Part shown: in pieces, positions 1 through 5,389 of the stretch
Position numbering within the stretch: position 1 is the first letter of the stretch
Layout: the number at the start of each line of letters is the position of its first letter
Assembly: GCA_005889445.1 (NCBI GenBank)
Contig: VBGS01000128.1
Coordinates: 1-8,588 of the forward strand
DNA length: 8,588 bases
Direction of reading: 5' to 3'
Source: Chloroflexota bacterium
GTDB lineage: Bacteria; Chloroflexota; Limnocylindria; P2-11E
The notes under the pieces: model-generated
What the model saw: the letters and a program-made list of their open reading frames with translations, nothing else
Databases searched by the model: none
Told to the model about the DNA's origin: nothing
Program-made: the position numbers and the translations under genes

Positions 1-1
1 C

Positions 2-634
2 GCGGGCTGGGACGATGGGCGGCTCGCCGAGGAGGTCGCGCCGTTCTATCTGAACAGCCACGCTGTGACCGACGACAACCACATCCGCCGAGACTCGACC
101 ATCGAGAAACTCGCTTCGCTTCGGCCGGTGTTCGACCGCGAGCACGGAACCATCACCGCCGGCAACGCGAGTCCGCTGACCGACGGCGCAGCCGCCGTGA
201 TCCTGGCCAGCGAAGCGCGCGCGAAGGAGCTCGGGCGCGAGCCGCTCGCCGCGATCAAGGCGTACGCGTACGCGGCGGTAGACCCGGCCGACCAGCTCCT
301 CATCGCGCCCGCATACGCGATCCCGATCGCCCTCAAGCGGGCCGGGCTGACGCTCGACGACATCGACCTCTTCGAGATGCACGAGGCGTTCGCGGCGCAG
401 GTCCTCTCGACGCTCGTCGTCCTCGAACGGAACGGGGTCGGCCGCATCCCACAAGATCGTCTGCACGTCATGGCGGGCTCTATCGCGCTCGGCCATCCGT
501 TCGGGGCGACCGGCGCGCGTGTGCTCTTGACGCTCGCGAACGAGATGAAGCGGCGTGGCGCGCGCTACGGCCTCGCGAGCGTGTGCGCGGCCGGCGGGAA
601 CGGCGCCGCGATCGTGCTGGAGCGGACGGCGTGA
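2..634 (+). CDS. fadI: Acetyl-CoA acyltransferase (FadI/HADHB-type thiolase), C-terminal half, 5' end outside window
   Basis: The frame is open from the window edge, so the N-terminus and the acyl-accepting cysteine lie outside. About 210 residues remain of a family usually around 400-440 long. Thiolases cleave 3-ketoacyl-CoA with CoA, releasing acetyl-CoA and an acyl-CoA two carbons shorter, the last step of beta-oxidation. The visible part has the family landmarks: an SPLTDGAAAVIL stretch (about 171-206), an HEAF motif with its His at 380-382, GHPFGATG with the catalytic His at 494-496, and CAAGGNG with the second catalytic Cys at 584-586. HEAF instead of NEAF, and CAAGG, are typical of the FadI/mitochondrial trifunctional-protein beta group rather than of biosynthetic thiolases (recalled from the family). 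The TGA overlaps the next gene's GTG by four bases. The product probably forms a complex with the following alpha-type protein, as family members do; this is inferred from the gene order. Confidence 0.93.
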   Translation, partial: AGWDDGRLAEEVAPFYLNSHAVTDDNHIRRDSTIEKLASLRPVFDREHGTITAGNASPLTDGAAAVILASEARAKELGREPLAAIKAYAYAAVDPADQLLIAPAYAIPIALKRAGLTLDDIDLFEMHEAFAAQVLSTLVVLERNGVGRIPQDRLHVMAGSIALGHPFGATGARVLLTLANEMKRRGARYGLASVCAAGGNGAAIVLERTA

Positions 635-2757
635 TCGCGCCGGCCGAGCACATCGCCGTCCCGCCGAGCGAGGCTCGTCGCAGCGTGACGTTCGTTCCCC
701 CGGATGGATCGGGTGTCGCGCGGATCGTCATCGATCGCCCGGACGATCGCGTGAACGCGATCGACGCGCGTCTTCTGGAGAATCTCGCGGCCGCGATCGC
801 CGCGGCTCGCGCGGCAACGCCGCGCGGTCTCGTCGTCATGAGCGCGAAACCGACACAGTTCGTCGCCGGCGCCGATCTTGGGATGGTGCTCGGTGCGTCG
901 CAGGCGGACGCGGAGCGGGCGAGTCGCGAGATGCAGCGCGTGCTCGACGAGCTCGCGGCGCTGCCATTCAACACCGTCGCGGCCATCAACGGGCCGGCCA
1001 TCGGCGGCGGGCTCGAGATCGCTCTCGCGTGCGACGTCCGCATCATGGCCGAGACCCCGAACGCGCGCGTGGGTCTCACCGAGGTCCGGCTTGGCCTCAT
1101 GCCCGCGGCCGGCGGCACGCAGCGCCTTCCGCGGCTCATCGGGCTGCCGGCCGCGCTCGAGATGATCCTGAGCGCGCGCCAGCTGTCCGCGCGCCGAGCG
1201 CTCCGGGCCGGTGTCGTCGACGAGATCGTCCATCCCGCGGGGCTGATCCGAGCGGCGACCGATCACGCGATGCGCGATCGCAAACGCAAGCCCCGCGGGG
1301 GCAAGCGCGCGGCGGAGCGCGCCGCCACGTGGCTCGCGCCCGCGCGGGCCCTGGTGATTCGTCAAGCGCGATCTCGTCTGCTGGCTGAGACGAAGGGCCT
1401 CTATCCGGCGCCCCTCCGAGCGCTCGAGGCGGTCGCGACGGGGCTCGCGAAGGGCATGCGCGCGGGGCTCGAGGCGGAGGCGGCCGCGTTCGGCGAGCTG
1501 GCCGCCAGCGAGACGGGTCGCAATCTCACCGCCCTGGCGATGCTCACCCTGCGCCAGCGCAAAGCGGCGCTCGCCGGACTGGGCTCGCCGCGGCCAGTTG
1601 CGAACCTCGGAGTCGTGGGTCTCGGGTTCATGGGCGCGGGGATCGCACAGGCCGCGGCATCAGGCGGCCTGCGCGTCCGGGCACGCGACCGCGACGCTGC
1701 CGCTGTCGCCAAGGGCCTGTCGACGATCCGCGAGCTCACGACCGACGCAGCAAAAAAGGGCGTCTTCGATCGTCGCGAGGCCGCGCGGATCATCGGCCGC
1801 GTGAGCGGCGGGCCAAGCCTCGCCGGCTTCGCCCACACAGATCTCGTCATCGAGGCGGTGTTCGAGGAGCTCGAGACCAAGCGTCGGGTGGTCGCGGAGC
1901 TCGAGCGCGTCCTCCGAGATGACACCGTCATCGCGTCGAATACCTCCGCACTCCCCATTGGCGACATCGCGCGTGACGCGCGGGTCCCCGAGCGGATCGT
2001 CGGGATGCATTTCTTCTCGCCGGTCCACAAGATGCCGCTCCTCGAGATCGTCCGCCCAGCGCGGGCCGATCCGGACGTGGTGGCGACGGCGGTCGCCGCG
2101 GCGATCGCCCTTGGCAAGACGCCGATCGTCGTAGCTGACGGACCCGGCTTCTACACCACGCGCGTGCTCAGCACCATGATCGGCGAGGCGTTCGCGATGC
2201 TCGGCGAAGGCATCGGCATTGAAGCCATCGATCGCGCGATGACCGCGTTCGGGTGGCCGGTCGGCCCGCTGCAGCTGGTGGACGAGGTCGGGCTCGAGGT
2301 CGCGGGGCACGCCGGCGAGACGGTCTCGCGAGCCCGCGGGATCAGCGGCCCGACGATCGTCGCGCAGCTCGTCGGCGAAGGCTTCAAGGGAAAGCACAAG
2401 GGCGGCGGCTTTTACATCTACGACCGACGGGGCCGGCGGCCGAACCCGCGAGTGGCGGAGCTGCTTCACGTCGCGCCGGGCCCGGTGACCGAAGACATCG
2501 CCGAGCGTCTGACACTCACGTTCGTGAACGAGGCGGTCTGCTGCCTCGAGGACGGGACCCTGCGATCCGCCGGCGAGGGGGATCTTGGCGCGGTGCTGGG
2601 CCTCGGATTCCCGCCGTATCTCGGTGGGCCGTTCCGGTACGCCGACGCCAACCGTCAGTCGATCGTCGCGCTCCTCGAGCGGCTCGCCGCCGCGCATGGC
2701 GAGCGATTGGGTCCGGCCGAGTCGCTCCGCTCGCGCCGGCCGTTCTTCGAGCTGTGA
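631..2757 (+). CDS. fadJ: Fatty-acid oxidation multifunctional protein: enoyl-CoA hydratase/3-hydroxyacyl-CoA dehydrogenase (FadJ/HADHA type)
   Basis: This 708-residue protein should carry out the middle two steps of beta-oxidation: hydration of 2-enoyl-CoA, then NAD-dependent oxidation of 3-hydroxyacyl-CoA. Residues about 20-205 are the crotonase domain. GADLGM (80-85) and GPAIGGGLE (121-129) form the CoA and oxyanion region, and both catalytic glutamates are present (E129, and E151 in LTEVRLG). A helical linker follows, then the Rossmann domain with GLGFMGAGIA (330-339) and the catalytic His460-Glu472 pair in GMHFFSPVHKMPLLEIV. The first C-terminal dehydrogenase domain starts at GPGFYTTR (504-511), and a repeat of it follows around 630-670. 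The GTG at 631 is chosen because it overlaps the thiolase stop (GTGA), has TGGAG at 618-622, and the homologous region begins soon after. An upstream in-frame ATG at 583 would only add an arginine-rich stretch read out of frame from the thiolase. FadB is the alternative name, but the upstream FadI-type partner favours FadJ. Confidence 0.95.
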   Translation: MIAPAEHIAVPPSEARRSVTFVPPDGSGVARIVIDRPDDRVNAIDARLLENLAAAIAAARAATPRGLVVMSAKPTQFVAGADLGMVLGASQADAERASREMQRVLDELAALPFNTVAAINGPAIGGGLEIALACDVRIMAETPNARVGLTEVRLGLMPAAGGTQRLPRLIGLPAALEMILSARQLSARRALRAGVVDEIVHPAGLIRAATDHAMRDRKRKPRGGKRAAERAATWLAPARALVIRQARSRLLAETKGLYPAPLRALEAVATGLAKGMRAGLEAEAAAFGELAASETGRNLTALAMLTLRQRKAALAGLGSPRPVANLGVVGLGFMGAGIAQAAASGGLRVRARDRDAAAVAKGLSTIRELTTDAAKKGVFDRREAARIIGRVSGGPSLAGFAHTDLVIEAVFEELETKRRVVAELERVLRDDTVIASNTSALPIGDIARDARVPERIVGMHFFSPVHKMPLLEIVRPARADPDVVATAVAAAIALGKTPIVVADGPGFYTTRVLSTMIGEAFAMLGEGIGIEAIDRAMTAFGWPVGPLQLVDEVGLEVAGHAGETVSRARGISGPTIVAQLVGEGFKGKHKGGGFYIYDRRGRRPNPRVAELLHVAPGPVTEDIAERLTLTFVNEAVCCLEDGTLRSAGEGDLGAVLGLGFPPYLGGPFRYADANRQSIVALLERLAAAHGERLGPAESLRSRRPFFEL

Positions 2758-4259
2758 GCGCGACCAACTTCTTCAGCGGGAATCCGGACCTCGTCGAGGT
2801 CTTCGACCGGGTCATCCCGTGGCCGGCGGTCGTGCGTGCCGTCGAAGGTGTCGACGCGAACGTCGATGAGACGGTCTCGACGTGGCGTGAGGTCCTCGAC
2901 GTCGCGGGCCGCTACATGGCGAGCGAGATCGCGCCGCGCGCCGCGGAGGTGGACGAGATCGGCGTCATCCGCGAGAACGGCACCGTCCGGATGAACGAGC
3001 CCATGACCGAGAACCTGCGCGGGCTCGCCGAGCTCGGGCTCGCATCACCGTCGGTCCCGGCCGAGTTCGGCGGCGCGGGGCTGCCGTTTACGGTGACGAT
3101 GATGCTGGCCGAGATGCTCGCGCGGGCCGACCTCTCCACTCAGGTCCAGCACGGCATCGGGTGGAACTCGCCGGCGGCGCTCATCCTCCGCTTCGGCACC
3201 GAGCAGCAGAAGGCGCGGTACCTACCGATCCTCGCCAAGGGTGGGCTCATGGGGGCGGTCGCGATGACCGAGCCGCAAGCGGGATCGGATGTCGGCAACG
3301 TCTCGACGACGGCGACACCCGCAGGCGACGATTGCTGGCTCCTCAAAGGACGCAAGCAGTTCATCTCCGCGGGCCAGGGGGACATGGTGATCGTGCTCGC
3401 TCGCTGCGTCGCGGGGTCGACGGGACTCGATGGGCTCGGGATGTTCATCGCCGACCGCGAGGGTGACAACTACGTCGTCGAGCGCGCCGAGCACAAGTTC
3501 GTCATCCGCGGCTCGCCGACGTGCGCGCTCGTCTTCGAGGGAACGCGCGCGACCGCGCTCGGGAAGCCGGGCGATGGGTGGAAACAGATCCTCACGTTCA
3601 TGAACGAGTCTCGGCTCGGCGTCGGCATCCAGGGGATCGGTGTCGCGACCGCCGCGCTGGCGAAGGCGAGCGAATACGCGGCGACCCGCGTCCAGATGGG
3701 CAAGCCGATCCGCGAGCACCCGATGATCGCGGAGATGCTCCTCGACATGGAGACGACCGTCGCGGGCGCGCGCGCGCTCGCGTACCAGGCCGCCGTGCTG
3801 CAGGACCGCGCGATCTTCGGCGGGGATCAGGCCGCGGCGCGCGACGCCCGCGAGCTCACGCCACTCGTGAAGTGGTACTGCACCGAGGGCGCGGTGCGGG
3901 TCTGCCGGCTCGCCCTCCAGATCCATGGCGGGTACGGCGTCGTCGACGAGTACGACGTCGGGCGGTACATGCGCGACAGCCTCATCACGCCGATCTACGA
4001 GGGCACGTCGCAGATCCAGTCGCTCATGGCCGTGAAGGACCTGATGAAATGGACGATGCAGCGCCCCTCATCGCTCGTGCGAGGCGGGCCCAGCCGCCTG
4101 CTCGCGAGCGCATCGTTCGCCGGACGCGGCGGCGCCGACTTCGCGGCGGCGCGCGGGCAGATCGTCGGCATGCTGCGCTCGGTCGTGGGCGGGCTCGTAC
4201 GTCGGAGGGGCGTCGGGATCCTCACGTCGCGCGCGTGCTCGGCGAGCGCGCGAAGCTGA
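2754..4259 (+). CDS. Acyl-CoA dehydrogenase (open frame as read; C-terminus probably displaced by a frameshift)
   Basis: This FAD enzyme makes the trans-2 double bond in acyl-CoA, the first step of beta-oxidation, passing electrons to an electron-transfer flavoprotein that is not seen here. As read it has 501 residues. An N-terminal NFFSGNPDLVEVFD extension comes first, then the helical domain (about 40-165), the beta domain with MTEPQAGSDVG (171-181), and the C-terminal helical domain. The last contains the arginine of SRLGVG (R287), TRVQMGKPI (311-319), QIHGGYG (389-395) and IYEGTSQIQ (414-422), whose E416 aligns with the catalytic base of medium-chain enzymes. The GTG at 2754 overlaps the previous TGA by four bases; there is no good ribosome-binding site, so translation is probably coupled. 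The last 20 or so residues (RRRGVGIL to the TGA) look like out-of-frame sequence. With one base restored near 4199-4223 the protein would be 547 residues and end at 4396. Chain-length preference cannot be read from the sequence. Confidence 0.93.
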   Translation: MSATNFFSGNPDLVEVFDRVIPWPAVVRAVEGVDANVDETVSTWREVLDVAGRYMASEIAPRAAEVDEIGVIRENGTVRMNEPMTENLRGLAELGLASPSVPAEFGGAGLPFTVTMMLAEMLARADLSTQVQHGIGWNSPAALILRFGTEQQKARYLPILAKGGLMGAVAMTEPQAGSDVGNVSTTATPAGDDCWLLKGRKQFISAGQGDMVIVLARCVAGSTGLDGLGMFIADREGDNYVVERAEHKFVIRGSPTCALVFEGTRATALGKPGDGWKQILTFMNESRLGVGIQGIGVATAALAKASEYAATRVQMGKPIREHPMIAEMLLDMETTVAGARALAYQAAVLQDRAIFGGDQAAARDARELTPLVKWYCTEGAVRVCRLALQIHGGYGVVDEYDVGRYMRDSLITPIYEGTSQIQSLMAVKDLMKWTMQRPSSLVRGGPSRLLASASFAGRGGADFAAARGQIVGMLRSVVGGLVRRRGVGILTSRACSASARS

Positions 4260-4396
4260 ATCCCGAGCGCCGCCGTCTCGCCGAGCGGGCGGCACGGACC
4301 GCGCGTCTGGTGGCCGAGAGGAATCGTCGCGCGATGGCTCTGGACGACGGCAGCGTCGCGGAGCGGGTCGCGCAGTGGCGATCCGAGCGGCCCTAG
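4224..4396 (+). other. Displaced C-terminal tail of the acyl-CoA dehydrogenase, in the -1 frame
   Basis: This stretch reads as coding in the frame whose codons start at 4217, 4220 and so on, through RDPHVARVLGERAKLNPE and an Arg/Ala/Glu-rich likely helix, to the TAG at 4394-4396. Nearly all its early A/T bases fall at second codon positions of this frame, as expected for real coding sequence in a GC-rich genome. Upstream of about 4199 the A/T bases favour second positions of the dehydrogenase frame instead. No convincing start or ribosome-binding site precedes it. The only late in-frame start is a GTG at 4235, giving about 53 residues. It is therefore best read as the end of the dehydrogenase, cut off by a one-base deletion in the sequence or in the organism. 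A separate small gene starting at 4235 is possible but less likely. Confidence 0.7.
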
Positions 4397-4409
4397 GAGC
4401 TCAGGCCGC
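4387..4409. terminator. Small inverted repeat spanning the two convergent stop codons (possible bidirectional terminator)
   Basis: GCGGCC at 4387-4392 is repeated inverted as GGCCGC at 4404-4409, leaving an 11-base loop that holds both the TAG at 4394-4396 (plus strand) and the TGA of the hydrolase (4403-4401, minus strand). A transcript from either strand could fold it. There is no U-run on either side, and six G/C pairs can arise by chance in such GC-rich DNA, so this is a weak candidate supported mainly by its position. Confidence 0.2.
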
Positions 4410-5297
4410 CTTCGCCCGCTCCTGTCTGAGCGCGGTCACGAACCGCGTGATGTGAGCGTTCGCCCAAGCTGCGGCCTCGAGCGGCAGCGAGTGACCGACT
4501 CCCGGAGCGATGCACACCTCGGCGAGCGGGAGATCCCGGCAGCGCTTCGCGTCGGCCACTGAGATGACGCGGTCCTCATTTCCCCAGAGCACGAGCGTCG
4601 GCACCTTGCTGAGCTCGGCGATGCGGCGGTCGATCCACATGCCGCGCTGCTCGCCCCCGGGGAGGATCGCGCGTACTCGTTGCCAGGGCCGCGGCTGGTT
4701 GCCCCAGATGACCGCGCGATGCGAGAGCGCGCGGTGCCGTGCTTTCATGCCGTGACGTACAAGGCGCCCGACGAAGCGCGCGTCGTTCCGGCGCCCGCTT
4801 CCGACGAGGAACCGACGGATGGACGACGCCTCGAGGACCGCGGGGCGGAGGAGTGCGCGGCCGAGCAGCGGGATGCAGTACAGCTTGTAGACCCAGTGGA
4901 GCGACACACCCAGCGCGGCGGGCGCGATGAGGATCAGGCCGTCAACGAGGTTCGGCTTCCGCAGGGCGAGGTGGAGCGCGACGCCCCCGCCGAGCGAGTG
5001 CCCGAGCACCAGGGCGTGTTCTACCCCCAGGTCCGCGGCGACCGCCGCGACGTAGTCGGCGAGCTTCACGATGTTCGCGTCCTTTGTCTGGAGCGCCGGC
5101 GCGAGGGCGAATCCGGGCAGATCGATGACATGCACCGTCCACCCAAGGCTGCGAAGCGTCCGGATCTGCGGAGCGAGCGCGCGCCAATCCGCCGATAGCC
5201 CCGGGATCACCAGGGCATGCGGCGGTCGGCCGCCGCCCCACGTCGTCACCCGGAGCCGGTACTGGTCGCAGGCCGTGACGTGCACCTGCACGGGCAC
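4401..5297 (-). CDS. Alpha/beta-fold hydrolase, substrate unknown
   Basis: This 298-residue protein has the full plan of an alpha/beta hydrolase. The nucleophile elbow is LVLGHSLGGG with Ser101. The likely acid is Asp242 in LVLWGNEDRV, and the histidine is His269 in GVGHSLPLE, in the expected order. Residues about 130-225 form a basic, partly hydrophobic insertion where the family carries its substrate-covering cap. The oxyanion-loop region reads IPGLSADW rather than the common HG form. No signal peptide or membrane segment is seen, so it is probably cytoplasmic. It could be an esterase, lipase-like enzyme, thioesterase or C-C bond hydrolase; the sequence does not decide. It follows enzyme I on the same strand after 92 bases and converges on the beta-oxidation operon, so neither neighbour fixes its role. 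The start is uncertain: in-frame GTG codons begin at 5297, 5291 and 5285. A TAGG lies about 3 bases before the first but about 9 before the second, which favours 5291. Confidence 0.9.
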   Translation of the reverse strand: MPVQVHVTACDQYRLRVTTWGGGRPPHALVIPGLSADWRALAPQIRTLRSLGWTVHVIDLPGFALAPALQTKDANIVKLADYVAAVAADLGVEHALVLGHSLGGGVALHLALRKPNLVDGLILIAPAALGVSLHWVYKLYCIPLLGRALLRPAVLEASSIRRFLVGSGRRNDARFVGRLVRHGMKARHRALSHRAVIWGNQPRPWQRVRAILPGGEQRGMWIDRRIAELSKVPTLVLWGNEDRVISVADAKRCRDLPLAEVCIAPGVGHSLPLEAAAWANAHITRFVTALRQERAKAA

Positions 5298-5303
5298 TAC
5301 CTA

Positions 5304-5319
5304 TGCAACGGGCGTGCCC
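5304..5319 (-). promoter_or_regulatory. Sigma-54-like -24/-12 promoter motif upstream of the hydrolase
   Basis: Read on the minus strand, the site is GGGCACGCCCGTTGCA. The RpoN consensus TGGCACG-N4-TTGC(A/T) differs from it only at the first base. The GG (5318-5317) and GC (5306-5305) are ten bases apart, as required. Transcription would begin near 5293, just downstream of the first GTG and two bases before the GTG at 5291, so the mRNA would be almost leaderless. That is unusual for sigma-54 genes and counts against the call. No activator binding site or sigma-54 activator gene is visible, and many high-GC phyla lack RpoN, so a chance match or another regulator's site remains possible. Confidence 0.3.
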
Positions 5320-5320
5320 G
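5309..5320. repeat. Perfect short palindrome CGGGC-N2-GCCCG before the hydrolase
   Basis: Twelve bases, with two 5-base arms around a 2-base centre, lie 12 bases upstream of the hydrolase's first GTG and overlap the -24 side of the sigma-54-like motif. Its position would suit a repressor or activator half-site pair. Short GC palindromes are common in DNA of this composition, so function is unproven. Confidence 0.3.
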
Positions 5321-5389
5321 CCAAACATCCCGCTTTCGGGGGAAAAACCGCCGCCACCGCTCGCCGCCGCAACGAGTCCTACACCCTGG

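Larger units (their letters stand above)
5298..5389. other. Intergenic region between enzyme I gene and hydrolase
   Basis: This 92-base gap is the longest non-coding stretch in the window. On the minus strand, going from the enzyme I stop, it holds a G-rich stretch, a TTTTT run (5347-5343), a 4-bp hairpin CCCG-AAAG-CGGG (5340-5329), the 12-base palindrome, and the sigma-54-like site. The T-run comes before the hairpin rather than after it, so this is not a standard intrinsic terminator for enzyme I. The gap and the promoter-like motif suggest that the hydrolase can be transcribed on its own. Confidence 0.6.

Noticed and set aside
1660..2697. Long minus-strand open frame antisense to the hydratase/dehydrogenase gene
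   Set aside because: It is a shadow of a GC-rich gene: charged low-complexity translation with no recognisable domain, lying fully opposite a gene with complete catalytic motifs.
4199..4215. Programmed -1 ribosomal frameshift in the acyl-CoA dehydrogenase
   Set aside because: No X-XXY-YYZ slippery heptamer of the known kinds is present in the right phase, and this enzyme family is not known to use frameshifting. A simple base loss is the plainer reading.
3521..4223. Early part of the plus-strand frame that ends at 4396
   Set aside because: Up to about 4199 it is an Arg-rich +2 shadow of the acyl-CoA dehydrogenase. Only the part after about 4224 looks coding.
5343..5386. Possible intrinsic terminator for enzyme I ending in the TTTTT run
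   Set aside because: The bases just before the T-run are nearly all G on the transcript strand and cannot pair. The only stem (CTCG/CGAG) is four pairs and lies more than ten bases away.
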